Positions 8,433-17,490 are shown, numbered from the stretch's first letter. The stretch is 64,000 nucleotides of DNA from Candidatus Baltobacteraceae bacterium (GCA_036559195.1 DATBTN010000047.1:30880-94879), one strand, 5' to 3'. Numbers and translations: made by a program. The notes: generated from the letters alone by a model not told the origin.

Positions 8433-9394
8433 CTTCGCACCAGACCGCGCGCGAGCAATAGCTCGAAAATCTGCACTCCGTTGGTCGCTGCGCCCTTGCG
8501 TAGCTGATCGCCTACGACCCACATCGCGAAGTGCCGTCCGCGGCCGGCGGGCGCATCGGCGTCTTCGGCCCGAAGGCGGGCCACGTGGACCAGATCGGTG
8601 CCTTCGACCTCGCGCGGGGTCACGATCGCGTCGCGATGATAGACGATCCCCGGCGCGCGCTCGAATGCCGCCGCGAGTTCGTCGACCGAGGTAGGGCGCT
8701 CGGTCTCGAAGGAAACGGCCTCCGAGTGTGCCGTGCGAACGGGAACGCGAACGGCGGTAACGCTTATGGGGAGTGCGGGCAGCTCGAGCACCTTGCGCGT
8801 TTCCTCGCGAACCTTCGCTTCTTCACCGGAGGTTCCGCGATCGTCGAGCGTTCCGATCTGTGGAATGACGTTTCCCACGATCGGTCCGCGACCGGCATCG
8901 AATTCTTCGAGCGTCGCACGGCCCGCGCCGCTCACGGCCTGATAGGTCGCGACGCGAACGCGCGCGAGACCCGCGAGGTCGCGGATCGGCGCGAGCGCAA
9001 CGCAGAGAATGATCGCGGTGCAATTGCCGACCGGGAAAAGCCGGTCGGAAGCGCCGATCGCTCCGGGATTGACCTCCGGCACGATCAACGGAACGCCCGG
9101 CGTGAGGCGAAACGTCGAACTATTATCGATCACGATTGCGCCGCGTTCGAGTTGCGGCGGCGCGTACCGGCCGCTGGATTCCTCCGAACTTGCAAAAAAA
9201 ATGGCGTCGTACGGCACGAGCGCTTCGTCGCTGGTCGCGCGCACCTCGAGGGGCGCGCCGCGATAGCGCGCGCCTTCGCTGCGATCGCGCGATGCAAACG
9301 CGCCGAGATCGTGCGCCGGGAGATCGCGTTCTCCCAAAACGCGTAACAGCGTCTCGCCGACCATTCCGGTCGCGCCGACGACGGCGATTTTCAC
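8429..9394 (-). CDS. asd: aspartate-semialdehyde dehydrogenase
   Basis: Reduces aspartyl phosphate to aspartate semialdehyde with NADPH. 321 residues: Rossmann motif VVGATGMVGE at the N-terminus, catalytic C125 in PVGNCTAI, substrate contacts in YQAVSGAG, and the late RGRHFAMWVVGDQLRKGAA. The ATG overlaps the dapB stop (ATGA) and the stop overlaps the lysC GTG, so translation is coupled on both sides. Confidence 0.96.
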   Translation of the reverse strand: MKIAVVGATGMVGETLLRVLGERDLPAHDLGAFASRDRSEGARYRGAPLEVRATSDEALVPYDAIFFASSEESSGRYAPPQLERGAIVIDNSSTFRLTPGVPLIVPEVNPGAIGASDRLFPVGNCTAIILCVALAPIRDLAGLARVRVATYQAVSGAGRATLEEFDAGRGPIVGNVIPQIGTLDDRGTSGEEAKVREETRKVLELPALPISVTAVRVPVRTAHSEAVSFETERPTSVDELAAAFERAPGIVYHRDAIVTPREVEGTDLVHVARLRAEDADAPAGRGRHFAMWVVGDQLRKGAATNGVQIFELLLARGLVRR

Positions 9395-10101
9395 GCGCTC
9401 GCATCTCGCAGGATCGAATCCAATCCGATCGTCAGGCCGCGCAGAGCGCGAACGGAGCGCACGGCGTGGAGAATACCGGCGGCAAACGATTCGCGCGCGA
9501 GCGAATCGTGGCGAATCGTTAGAAGCTCGCCGGTGTTGCCGAAGAGCACTTCGTGGTGTGCGAGCACGCCGCGCAGACGAACGCTGTGGATCGGCACGTC
9601 TGCCGGACCCGCTCCATCGCGAATTTTCTGCGCCGTTTCGCGCGCCGTGCCGCTCGGTGTATCGAGCTTCCCCTCACGATGCAGTTCGACGATCTCGGCG
9701 GTCGGGAAATAGCGAGCGGCCTGCTGCGCGAACCGCATCATCAGGACCGCGCCGATCGCAAAGTTCGGAACGAGCATCGCGCCGATGCCGCGTTCTTGCG
9801 CGCGTCGCGACAAGTCGGCGCGCTCGAGATCGGTCCAGGCGCTCGCTCCGATGACGGGCGAGATGCCGGACTCGATCGCGAGTTTCGCGACGTCGAGCGT
9901 TTTCGGATGGGTCGTAAAATCGACGACGACGTCGGGCGCGCGCTCGCGCAACAGACGTTCGAGGTCGTCATCGATTCCGTCGGCGGGTACCGGCGTGCGC
10001 GCGAAGCCTCCGACGTAATCGAGATCGGGGGCTTGGCGTATGGCATCACACGCCAACCGCCCCATTCGGCCCAGCGCTCCCGCAACCGCGACGCGTGTCA
10101 C
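9391..10101 (-). CDS. dapB: 4-hydroxy-tetrahydrodipicolinate reductase
   Basis: NAD(P)H-dependent reductase after DapA. 236 residues, about 30 shorter than the E. coli enzyme but with the essential parts: AVAGALGRMGR nucleotide loop, VVVDFTTHP, and the catalytic segment ELHREGKLDTPSGTA in which His and Lys keep the usual i, i+4 spacing. The shorter N-terminal half resembles other compact DapB proteins. GTG 10101 lies 9 bases after the pcrA stop. First of the contiguous dapB-asd-lysC-dapA genes. Confidence 0.94.
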   Translation of the reverse strand: MTRVAVAGALGRMGRLACDAIRQAPDLDYVGGFARTPVPADGIDDDLERLLRERAPDVVVDFTTHPKTLDVAKLAIESGISPVIGASAWTDLERADLSRRAQERGIGAMLVPNFAIGAVLMMRFAQQAARYFPTAEIVELHREGKLDTPSGTARETAQKIRDGAGPADVPIHSVRLRGVLAHHEVLFGNTGELLTIRHDSLARESFAAGILHAVRSVRALRGLTIGLDSILRDASA

Positions 10102-10110
10102 GGACCGCCG

Positions 10111-12270
10111 CTAGGTGAGTTTTTCGAGGGGTGCGTACTTGAGCATCACCATCTTCTGCCCGACGTTGGGGAAGTTGATGGTGACCAGGCCGTCGCCGCC
10201 GCCGCCGACCACATCCATGATCGTGCCTTCGCCCCATTTGGGATGACGCACCTTATTGCCGGCCTGCAGATCCATGCCGACGCCCGCTCCGGCCGTCTCA
10301 TGAATCGCCACTTCGCGCCAACGTCCGCCGGCCGGGCGCGGAAGCACCAAGCCGCCGAGCATCTCGATCTCGGGCATCTCTTCCAAGAAGCGCGATTTCG
10401 GATGCGCGAACGTGTTGCCGAAGAGCGTGCGACGCTCGGCGTACGAGAGGAAGAGCCGATCCATGGCGCGCGTCACACCGACGTACGCCAAGCGCCGTTC
10501 TTCTTCGAGTTCGGTCATGTCGACCAGCGCGCGGCTGTGCGGGAAGACGCCTTCTTCTAAGCCGGTCAGGAAGACGTTCGGAAATTCGAGCCCCTTCGCG
10601 CCGTGCAGGGTCATCAGCGTAACGTACGACGCGTCCTCGTCGAGCGCATCGAGATCGCTGATGAGCGCGATGTTCGCGAGGAACCCCGTGAGGGTCGCCT
10701 CTTCCTCGTTGGTTTCGTACTCGCGAGCGACGCCCACGAGTTCCTGGAGGTTTTCGAGACGCGCGCGCGCATCGGAGGTGTCTTCGTTGCGCAGTTCGCG
10801 CAGATAGCCGGACTCTTCCATAACGGCCACGAGCAAGTCGGCGATCGAGCAGTCCGCACGGCGGTCGCGCAGGGCGCCGATCAATTCGGCGAATCGCTCG
10901 AGTTCTTTCGTCTTCTTGGGGACCGCGCGTTTGAGCAGCTCTTTATCGAAGATCGCTTCGCCGACCGAGAGATGCTCCGCGGTGGCGGCGCCGATCAAGC
11001 TCGCGAGCGTCTGCTGGCCGATGCTGCGACGCGGCACGTTGACGATACGCTTGAATGCGAGCGCATCCGACGGGTTCTCGATGTAGCGCAGATAGGCGAT
11101 GACGTCCTTGATCTCGGCACGCGCGTAGAAGCCGACGCCGCCGACGACCCGGTAAGGGATGCCTTCGGAGATCATGGCCTCTTCGAAAACGCGCGATTGC
11201 GCGTTCGTGCGATAGAGGATCAGAAAATCTTTGTAAGCCGACCCGTCGCGAACGAGTTCTTTAATCTTCTCAACGACGTAACGAGCCTCGGAGCGCTCGG
11301 TGTCGGCCCCGAAGGCCGTGATCTGATCGCCCACTGCGCGGCTGGTGAAGAGCTTCTTCGGCGCGCGCGTCTTGTTGTTGGCAACCAGCGCGTTAGCGGC
11401 ACTGAGAATGGTTTGCGTGCTGCGATAGTTCTCTTCGAGCGTGAAGACCTTCGCGCCCGGAAAGTCGTCTTCGAAGCGCAGGATCATCTTGTAGTCGCTG
11501 CCGCGCCATGAATAGATCGACTGATCGTCGTCGCCGACGACCGTAATGTTTTTGTGCTTTTCAGCCAGAATGGCGACCAGCCGGTACTGCGCGAAGTTCA
11601 CGTCTTGGTACTCGTCGACCAGCACGTATTGGAACTTCTTCTGCCACTTGGTGCGAGTCGGTTCGTCCTTGTCGAAGAGATCGATCGTGCGAACGATCAA
11701 ATCGTCGAAATCCAAGCTGTTGGATTCGCTCAGGCGACGCTGATACTCGGCGTAGACGTTTGCGTAGCGCTCGCCCAGAAACGACGTGTTGCGCTCGTGG
11801 TATTGATCCGGCCAGATCAACGCGTTCTTGGCCTTGCTGATCTCGGAAAGGCAAGCGCCCGGCGTGAGCTGCCGCTCGTCGTAGTCGAGGTCGGCGATGA
11901 TCTCTTTGACGATCGAACGCTGATCGGTATCGTCGATGATCGCGAAGTTCGAAGCGATGCCGTTGCGGGCGCCGTCCCGGCGCAAGATACGCACGCAGAT
12001 CGAATGGAAGGTACCGACCCATAGGTCGCGGGTGACCGCGCCGACCATCCGAGAGAGCCGAGCCTTCATCTCGCCGGCCGCCTTGTTGGTAAACGTCACG
12101 GAGAGAATACGGTCGGGGGAAACCTCCAACTCGTTGAGCAAGTACGCGATACGGTGAGTGAGAACGCGCGTCTTGCCGCTTCCGGCTCCGGCGAAGATCA
12201 AGCATGGGCCATTCGCGTGGCGAACGGCGGCGGATTGTACGTCGTTTAGGGTCTCGGTCTCCAAGATCAT
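10111..12270 (-). CDS. pcrA: UvrD/PcrA-type superfamily 1 DNA helicase
   Basis: ATP-dependent 3'-5' helicase for repair, replication-fork and plasmid processing. 719 residues: Walker A AGAGSGKT at about 27-34, motif II VDEYQDVN near 225, QSIYSWRGSD, EENYRST, LMTLHGAKGLEFP and YVGVTRAMDR. The C-terminal tail (KVRHPKWGEGTI) is the Tudor-like RNA-polymerase-binding domain of PcrA, which favours PcrA over Rep. ATG 12270 begins MILETETLNDVQ, preferred over a long out-of-context extension. Spaced 9 bases before dapB and 41 after the glycosidase-like gene. Confidence 0.95.
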   Translation of the reverse strand: MILETETLNDVQSAAVRHANGPCLIFAGAGSGKTRVLTHRIAYLLNELEVSPDRILSVTFTNKAAGEMKARLSRMVGAVTRDLWVGTFHSICVRILRRDGARNGIASNFAIIDDTDQRSIVKEIIADLDYDERQLTPGACLSEISKAKNALIWPDQYHERNTSFLGERYANVYAEYQRRLSESNSLDFDDLIVRTIDLFDKDEPTRTKWQKKFQYVLVDEYQDVNFAQYRLVAILAEKHKNITVVGDDDQSIYSWRGSDYKMILRFEDDFPGAKVFTLEENYRSTQTILSAANALVANNKTRAPKKLFTSRAVGDQITAFGADTERSEARYVVEKIKELVRDGSAYKDFLILYRTNAQSRVFEEAMISEGIPYRVVGGVGFYARAEIKDVIAYLRYIENPSDALAFKRIVNVPRRSIGQQTLASLIGAATAEHLSVGEAIFDKELLKRAVPKKTKELERFAELIGALRDRRADCSIADLLVAVMEESGYLRELRNEDTSDARARLENLQELVGVAREYETNEEEATLTGFLANIALISDLDALDEDASYVTLMTLHGAKGLEFPNVFLTGLEEGVFPHSRALVDMTELEEERRLAYVGVTRAMDRLFLSYAERRTLFGNTFAHPKSRFLEEMPEIEMLGGLVLPRPAGGRWREVAIHETAGAGVGMDLQAGNKVRHPKWGEGTIMDVVGGGGDGLVTINFPNVGQKMVMLKYAPLEKLT

Positions 12271-12311
12271 CCGGCATCTATTCGACACCGGAGCAAAAAC
12301 GGCCTCGGGGC

Positions 12312-13361
12312 CTATTTTACTGCGGAAAGCGTCTTTGCGGGCCGCGCCGCGAGCGAGTAAGCTGCGGACAGGTAGGCCAGCGTGGACTCCGCGCCCATGT
12401 TCGCGTTGACGCCGTGCTCGCCCAAACCATCGAGGCATCCGCCGCCGCGCGCCATGACGATGCCGCGGCTGTTGCGCCCGTAGAACCATTCGAGCCCGAC
12501 CTCGGCGGCCGCCCGGTGCATCGGATCGCCGGTTGCGTCGTGCGCCGCGAGTGCGGCATCGACGAGCGCCACCGCTTCGAGCGGCTGCTGCGCGTAGCGC
12601 GCGCGGGGCCCGCCGCGCGGATACCAGCCGTTATTGCCGATCGGCACGTAGATGCCGTGCTCTACGGTCGTGCGCTCGTAAAATGCAAAGGTCTTGAGCC
12701 CGATGGCCACCAGTTCGTCGTCGCGCAGGGTCAAGCCGGCGCGCAAGAGCGCCTCCGGCAAGCGCGCGTTGTCGTAGGTCATCATCGGCTCGAACCACTC
12801 CCAATCGCCGGCGCGGTTCTCCAGGAACGAGCGCTTCAACGCATCGGCGAGTTGGCGCAAGCCGCGCTTGTAGCGCGCGACGTCGGCCTCGTTTACGCCC
12901 GGCGCGTCGATGGCGTGGGCCAATCCGAGCATCGCGTAGGCTTGCGAGCGATCGTACGAGAGCCATTCGAGCGCGCGCACTCCTCGATCCAAGAGTCGTT
13001 TGCTCACGTTGCGCCACGTATCGCGCGGCGCGAATCGCATGCCGTACCCGAGCGCCCACAGCGTTCGGCCGACCGAATCGTGCGTGCCGACCTCGTCGAG
13101 CCATTGACGATCGTGACTCATGAAATTATGGAAACGCCCGTCATCCACTTGCGCGTCGTGCATGAACGAGAGATAGGTCGAAGCCATGCGTTTGGCGGCG
13201 ACGTTGTGCGGGTCGAGATCGAGCTTCTGCAGCACGACGATAAACGCTCGCGAGACGTCGTCGATGCAGTAGCCGGTCGACCGGTTCGGGATGTCCTCGA
13301 CGGCGTGTTGGATGATGCCCGTGTCGTCGCTCAGTGCGATCAGATGTTCGAGCGTCGGCAC
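12312..13361 (-). CDS. six-hairpin glycosidase-like protein paired with a GT4 glycosyltransferase
   Basis: 349 residues of mostly helical sequence. Recognisable landmarks are LSDDTGIIQHA, IPNRSTGYCIDDVSRAF near 35-50, GTHDSVGRTLWALGYG, WEWFEPMMTYDNARLPEA and GNNGWYPRGG. This family is commonly annotated as glycosyltransferase because it is found fused or adjacent to GT4 enzymes, but the fold resembles alpha/alpha-toroid glycosidases, probably acting on mannosides. GTG 13361 gives the expected short N-terminus (MPTLEHLIALSDD) and starts 19 bases after the GT4 stop. No signal peptide, so cytoplasmic. Function inferred from neighbours. Confidence 0.75.
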   Translation of the reverse strand: MPTLEHLIALSDDTGIIQHAVEDIPNRSTGYCIDDVSRAFIVVLQKLDLDPHNVAAKRMASTYLSFMHDAQVDDGRFHNFMSHDRQWLDEVGTHDSVGRTLWALGYGMRFAPRDTWRNVSKRLLDRGVRALEWLSYDRSQAYAMLGLAHAIDAPGVNEADVARYKRGLRQLADALKRSFLENRAGDWEWFEPMMTYDNARLPEALLRAGLTLRDDELVAIGLKTFAFYERTTVEHGIYVPIGNNGWYPRGGPRARYAQQPLEAVALVDAALAAHDATGDPMHRAAAEVGLEWFYGRNSRGIVMARGGGCLDGLGEHGVNANMGAESTLAYLSAAYSLAARPAKTLSAVK

Positions 13362-13380
13362 CGCACGTACCGAATCAAAG

Positions 13381-14583
13381 CTAGGCAGAATGCACCAATC
13401 GAACTTCCTGCGGAGCCAGCTCCCGAAAGAGCCGGCCGTAATCCGCGGCAACGTGCGGCCAGGTCATTTGCCGGCCAAACCGATAGGCGCGCCGCTCGGT
13501 GGCGCGCCGCAGCGACGAATCGTCGAGCAGGGCGTTGATCGTGTTGGCGATCGATTTCGAATCGCGGAAGTTGCACAAGAACCCGCGATTGTGCGCGAGC
13601 ACTTCTTCGGCATACAGGTACGGCGTGGAGACGATCGCCTTGCCGCAACCAACGGCGTAGGCGAGCGTACCGCTGACGATCTGCACGGGATTAAGATACG
13701 GCGTAAGGTAGATGTCGGTCGCCTCTAGATAGCTGACGAGTTCGTCGAAATCTAAGTATTTGTCGATCAGTTGAACGTTGTGCTGCAAGCCGTACTCGCT
13801 CACCAGGGCGTGCAGCGACTCGCGATACGATTCGCCTTCTTGGCGTCTGACGACGGGATGCGTTTCACCGAGAATCAGATAGAGCGTCTCGGGATGGCGG
13901 CGCACGATTTCGCGCATCGCTTCGATCGCGAACTCGAGCCCTTTCCCGCGATTGATCAATCCGAAGGTGGAGATGACCATCCGTTGGCCGATACCGAAGG
14001 ACGCTTTGGCCGCGTCGGTACCGTGGAACGGCACGTCCGGCACGCCGTGATGGATGACGCGTATCTTATTCGCATCGATTCCATACACGCGCGCCAGGAG
14101 ATCTTTGCCGGTTTCTGAGAGGACCACGACGGTCGTGGTGTGCTCGATGAGCGCGCGCGTCACGCGTAGCATCTGCTCGTCGGGTTCGGGTAAAACGGTG
14201 TGCATCGTCATCGCGACCGGTTTTTCGATGCGGCCGAGCAAATCGACCAGCCACTCGCCGCGTTCGCCGCCGAAGAGTCCGTATTCGTGCTGGATGTTCA
14301 GTACTTCGCCGGGATGCGCGTTCACGATCGCCGCAACATCGGCGTAGGAGTTACGGTCGTCCTGCTGCAGACGTGCGACCACCTCAGGACCGTACTTCCG
14401 GACGTCGCCGCCCGGTTCGTCGATCGCGATGATCTCGCTCTTCGTACCAAAAGCGCTGTCGAACGAATCGACCACGTCCTTCGTAAACGTCGCAATCCCA
14501 CATTCCCGCGGCGGAAAGGACCCCATAAAGAGGGTACGCGGAACGGAGCCGACGACGAGCGCGTCTGCAGGTCTACCAGTCAC
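13381..14583 (-). CDS. GT4-family glycosyltransferase
   Basis: 400 residues, GT-B fold: N-terminal domain with FPPRECGIATFTKDVVD, LNIQHEYGLFGG and TMHTVLP; C-terminal nucleotide-sugar domain with STFGLINRGKGLEFAI, LILGETHP and the E-x7-E-like region PYLNPVQIVSGTLAYA. Transfers a sugar, probably mannose, from an activated donor. GTG 14583 is chosen because GGGAG sits 7 bases upstream. It is followed by the glycosidase-like partner, a pairing seen in beta-mannoside and surface-glycan clusters (general knowledge). Confidence 0.86.
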   Translation of the reverse strand: MTGRPADALVVGSVPRTLFMGSFPPRECGIATFTKDVVDSFDSAFGTKSEIIAIDEPGGDVRKYGPEVVARLQQDDRNSYADVAAIVNAHPGEVLNIQHEYGLFGGERGEWLVDLLGRIEKPVAMTMHTVLPEPDEQMLRVTRALIEHTTTVVVLSETGKDLLARVYGIDANKIRVIHHGVPDVPFHGTDAAKASFGIGQRMVISTFGLINRGKGLEFAIEAMREIVRRHPETLYLILGETHPVVRRQEGESYRESLHALVSEYGLQHNVQLIDKYLDFDELVSYLEATDIYLTPYLNPVQIVSGTLAYAVGCGKAIVSTPYLYAEEVLAHNRGFLCNFRDSKSIANTINALLDDSSLRRATERRAYRFGRQMTWPHVAADYGRLFRELAPQEVRLVHSA

Positions 14584-14740
14584 CCAGTTACTCCCATGTT
14601 GTTGCCGGCTGCGAGTTCGGAGAACACAGAACACGCGCGAAGGCAAAGCCGACACGATTCCTTCGCCGATTGTACGGAAGATATACCCGCACGGCCGAGA
14701 GGATAAACCTTGCGGGCCGCTGCTCTGGTTCCTCTTCTTA

Positions 14741-14754
14741 GGCGCCTAGGCGCC
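14741..14754. repeat. 14-bp perfect palindrome at the nucleotidyltransferase stop
   Basis: GGCGCCTAGGCGCC is self-complementary and contains the TAG stop of the upstream minus-strand gene. The 162 bases from 14584 to 14745 otherwise hold only the ribosome-binding site for the GT4 gene and no convincing promoter. The palindrome may be a weak transcript end or simply GC-rich chance. Confidence 0.4.
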
Positions 14755-15825
14755 CGTTGGGGTGGGTGAGCCAATCCGCGAGTTCGGGGCCGCGACCGTC
14801 CCCGGCTCGACCGCGACGTCGTGCCCGATGACGCTGCCGGCGCCGATCTGGGCGCCTTTGCCCAGCCGCGCGCCGCTGGCGACAATGCTCTCGACGATCG
14901 AGACGCCGTCCTCGAGCGTCACCCCGTCCCAGAGCACGGAATCGCGAATGACCGCTCCGGCGCCGATCGAACACCCGTCTCCGAGGACGACGTGCGGCCC
15001 GACCACGGCGCTCGGATGGATCCTAACCCCGGCGCCCACGTGGACCGGCTCGAGCAGATTCTCGTGGCTGACGCCCGCGGCACCGCGCCCGGAGATGCCG
15101 GGCTCCATATCGAGGGGCATCGCGCCCGTGAGAATGTCGTGGTGGGCGGCCAAATAGGCCTCGGGTTTCCCAAGGTCGATCCAATAGTCGTCGGTGGTGA
15201 AGGCGAAGAGACCGCGGTCCTCCGCCAGGATCTTCGGAAAGGTCTCGCGTTCGATCGAGACGTTGCGGCCGGGCGGAATCAGATCGAGGACCTCGCGCTC
15301 GAAGAGGTACGTGCCGGCATTGATCTCGTCGGTCGGCGCGGTGCCCTTCGGCGGCTTCTCGACGAAGGCCGAGATGCGTCCCTCGCCGTCGTGCACGACG
15401 CAGCCGAACGCCGAGGGGTCGTCTACCTTAATGAGATGAAGCGCGCCGAGGCCGCCCTTCGCTGCGTGATACGCCATCATGGCACGCAGGTCGAGACTGG
15501 TGAGCACGTCGCCGTTGAGCACGAAAAACGGACCGGTGATGTGCTCCTCGACGTTCTTGAGGGCGCCGGCGGTGCCGAGCGGGTCGGTCTCGATCACGTA
15601 GGTGATCTTCATATCGAGCTGGGAGCCGTCGCCGAAATACTCGGTGATCGCCTCGGGCAAGTAACCCGCTGGAAGGATGACGTCGCGAATCCCGACTTCG
15701 TGAAGCCGCTCGAGCGTACGTGCCAGGAACGGCACGTTCATGATCGGCACCATGGGCTTTGGGGTACCGTAGGTCAACGGCCGAAGACGCGTTCCCTCAC
15801 CGCCGACCAAAACGATAGCCTGCAC
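14746..15825 (-). CDS. NDP-sugar pyrophosphorylase, probably mannose-1-phosphate guanylyltransferase type
   Basis: 359 residues. N-terminal nucleotidyltransferase domain: QAIVLVGGEGTRLRPLTYGT (signature GGxGTRLRPLT), FVLNGDVLTSLDL with the metal Asp, FVEKPPKGT, and INAGTYLFE. From about 250 a left-handed beta-helix of hexapeptide repeats (VGAGVRIHPSAVVG and following). GTG 15825 is supported by GGGAGG five to six bases upstream. It is the first gene of the long minus-strand array and would feed GDP-mannose or a similar donor to the neighbouring GT4 and GT26 enzymes. Confidence 0.88.
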   Translation of the reverse strand: MQAIVLVGGEGTRLRPLTYGTPKPMVPIMNVPFLARTLERLHEVGIRDVILPAGYLPEAITEYFGDGSQLDMKITYVIETDPLGTAGALKNVEEHITGPFFVLNGDVLTSLDLRAMMAYHAAKGGLGALHLIKVDDPSAFGCVVHDGEGRISAFVEKPPKGTAPTDEINAGTYLFEREVLDLIPPGRNVSIERETFPKILAEDRGLFAFTTDDYWIDLGKPEAYLAAHHDILTGAMPLDMEPGISGRGAAGVSHENLLEPVHVGAGVRIHPSAVVGPHVVLGDGCSIGAGAVIRDSVLWDGVTLEDGVSIVESIVASGARLGKGAQIGAGSVIGHDVAVEPGTVAAPNSRIGSPTPTGA

Positions 15826-15964
15826 GAAGACCTCCCGGAACAAATGGCAGAAAGCAAAGAAAGCGGACTGATGCGCCCTGGGGTTTCGATATTCCCCGTA
15901 GACGGCGACGACAAACGACCGAACATGCCAGGGGGGTGGCACCTCGCTATGCGAGTCTGCGAGT

Positions 15965-16291
15965 ATGCGAACGTACGATTGGAGCGAGATCCAACGCTAT
16001 TATGACGCTGGCCACACCTACCGTGAGTGCCGCTCGCGCGTCAGCATCAAGCGGAGGCTGCTACAGGCGGGAATCCTCGAAAATCGATGCTCGGAATGCG
16101 GTCTCTCCGATTGGAATGGAAAGCCGCTCGCGGTTCAAATCGACCACGTAAACGGGATCAAGGACGATTGGCGATTAGATAACTTGCGAATGCTCTGCCC
16201 GAACTGCCATAGCCAGACTCCGACATTTGGGGGGCGCAACGCCGTGCGCCTCCGCAATCGAGCCTTGCATGACCGTGACGCTTTCGTGTAG
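15965..16291 (+). CDS. short HNH-type zinc nuclease-like protein, apparently internally deleted
   Basis: 108 residues. N-terminus YDWSEIQRYYDAGHTYREC resembles the DNA-recognition start of a family of small HNH proteins. The C-terminal half carries the HNH/zinc core: CSECGLSDWNG, QIDHVNGIKDDWRLDN, CPNCHSQT. Four Cys form the usual zinc site and the DH pair supplies the catalytic His. Family members I recall have roughly 40-50 more residues between the two parts (a helix-turn-helix); here TYREC runs directly into IKRRLLQAG. Stands alone, divergent from the sugar genes and just upstream of two tRNA genes. Likely a small mobile nuclease relic or minimal variant. Confidence 0.75.
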   Translation: MRTYDWSEIQRYYDAGHTYRECRSRVSIKRRLLQAGILENRCSECGLSDWNGKPLAVQIDHVNGIKDDWRLDNLRMLCPNCHSQTPTFGGRNAVRLRNRALHDRDAFV

Positions 16292-16294
16292 TAT
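16265..16294 (+). promoter_or_regulatory. probable promoter for the tRNA pair
   Basis: TTGCAT (16265-16270) and TAGTAT (16289-16294) are separated by 18 bases and would start transcription near 16301, 17 bases before tRNA-Gln. The -10 box overlaps the stop codon of the HNH gene. Matches are 4 of 6 at each box. Confidence 0.4.
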
Positions 16295-16317
16295 AACCGG
16301 CGAGCCACATGACATAT

Positions 16318-16388
16318 TCCCGGTTCGTCTAATGGTAGGACAGCAGCCTCTGAAGCTGTTTATTGGAGTTCGAGTCTCTGACCGGGAG
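16318..16388 (+). tRNA. tRNA-Gln (anticodon CTG)
   Basis: Cloverleaf: acceptor TCCCGGT/ACCGGGA, D arm with GTCTAATGGTAGGAC, anticodon stem CAGC/GCTG with loop CTCTGAA (anticodon CTG reading CAG), and T-loop GTTCGAGTC. CCA is not encoded in full (the strand continues G-C-A). It is followed three bases later by tRNA-Glu, so the two are processed from one transcript. Confidence 0.92.
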
Positions 16389-16391
16389 CAT

Positions 16392-16467
16392 GGCCCTATC
16401 GTCTAGAGGCCTAGGACGCCGCCCTCTCACGGCGGTAACACGGGTTCGAATCCCGTTGGGGCTACCA
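16392..16467 (+). tRNA. tRNA-Glu (anticodon CTC)
   Basis: Acceptor GGCCCTA pairs with TGGGGCT through two G-U wobbles. The anticodon stem CCGCC/GGCGG encloses loop CTCTCAC (anticodon CTC reading GAG). T-loop is GTTCGAATC. Unlike the tRNA-Gln just upstream, the 3' CCA is encoded (16465-16467). Confidence 0.93.
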
Positions 16468-16502
16468 TTTCCGCCCTTCATTGATAAGGGCTCCGCGACT
16501 CC

Positions 16503-16540
16503 GCGGCTTCGTGCAACAGCAATGCAACGGAGCCGCTTTT
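16503..16540 (+). terminator. Rho-independent terminator of the tRNA operon
   Basis: GCGGCTTCGTGCA pairs with TGCAACGGAGCCGC (one bulged A, one wobble) around a short loop and is followed by TTTTG. It lies 36 bases after tRNA-Glu. The rest of 16468-16673 contains only the leader and Shine-Dalgarno of the lipoprotein gene. Confidence 0.7.
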
Positions 16541-16673
16541 GTATCTCCGAAAGGCGCAAAGCCGGCCCTTCGACCCCTTTTGTTGTAGTGCAGGGGAGCA
16601 TCCGATCGCCTAGAAAACTGCGAGTTAAGTCGCATGTTTGTGCAAGCATTAGCTTGTCTAAGGAGGCCTCTTC

Positions 16674-17363
16674 ATGTGGTTCTCAATGCGCGTATTTGCG
16701 GTACTCGTTTTAGCGGGTGCCGTTGTTGCATGCCAAGGCGGCAATACGGCAGCGCCACCCACCGCCGCTCCGACGACCGCGCCCACGACGGGTCCGACAA
16801 CGTCGCCCACGACGAACCCAACAACATCGCCCACGACGAATCCGACAACGTCGCCCACGACGAGCCCAACGACCTCTCCGGGCCTTTACACCTTCGGAGG
16901 ATCGTCCACGACAACGACGTTCTCGGTTGGGCAGGCGCCGGCTCTTACGTCGCTGGCGGTGTATCACGGTATCTCCGCGACCATACAGTTCGGTGCGCCG
17001 ACTTCGGGCAGCGGCCCGGTGCAGATCAGCGATGCGCTAAACAACGGCGACATCTCGCCGAACACGCTGCCGGCCGACAACGCAACGTCCGGCGCGACTC
17101 CGATCTTCTACATCTCAATCTACAATGCGAATTCGACGGAAATCGATATCAACTCCACGCCGGCGGTTACCGTAACCGATTCCAACGGATTCGGATCGGC
17201 GACCGCGTGCACGTTGGATTCGTACAATAACGGAGCTTGGAAGAACACCCAAGTCCCCAGCGCCGCGCCGTCGGGAACGAGCGTGACGTTCCCGGCTTCC
17301 ACTCTGGGCAAACTACAAATAACTGCCAACGCGCAGCAGATAGTCGCGCTCTCCTGTAAGTAG
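16674..17363 (+). CDS. Thr/Pro-repeat surface lipoprotein, unknown function
   Basis: 229 residues. A hydrophobic signal ends at VVAC (lipobox-like, Cys near 20), followed by about 40 residues of PTT/PTS/PTN tandem repeats (16760-16880, a 12-15-bp DNA repeat). The repeat is a typical flexible, probably glycosylated tether. Residues 75-229 form a beta-rich domain with no family I recognise (FSVGQAPALTSLAVYHG; GKLQITANAQQIVALSC), reminiscent of immunoglobulin-like repeats. ATG 16674 is supported by AAGGAGG seven bases upstream. Monocistronic: its own terminator follows. Lipid-anchored display outside the membrane is inferred. Confidence 0.85.
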   Translation: MWFSMRVFAVLVLAGAVVACQGGNTAAPPTAAPTTAPTTGPTTSPTTNPTTSPTTNPTTSPTTSPTTSPGLYTFGGSSTTTTFSVGQAPALTSLAVYHGISATIQFGAPTSGSGPVQISDALNNGDISPNTLPADNATSGATPIFYISIYNANSTEIDINSTPAVTVTDSNGFGSATACTLDSYNNGAWKNTQVPSAAPSGTSVTFPASTLGKLQITANAQQIVALSCK

Positions 17364-17381
17364 GCAACTCTAATTGGGCGC

Positions 17382-17413
17382 GAAAGGCCGTCTCTGAAGG
17401 AGGCGGCCTTTCC
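17382..17413 (+). terminator. terminator after the lipoprotein gene
   Basis: GAAAGGCCGTCTC pairs with GGAGGCGGCCTTTC across a short loop (one mismatch), 19 bases after the stop codon, with A-rich and T-rich flanks so it could work in both directions. Confidence 0.8.
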
Positions 17414-17490
17414 GTTCCGATTGCCATCGCGCGCTTCGGAGCCGCCGTCCGATAGGCCCGCCCGCGCTCGGCGTCAAACCGAAGGCCCGG

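Noticed and set aside
16392..16673. tRNA-Glu as an integration site
   Set aside because: No integrase gene and no repeated tRNA 3' end within the window.
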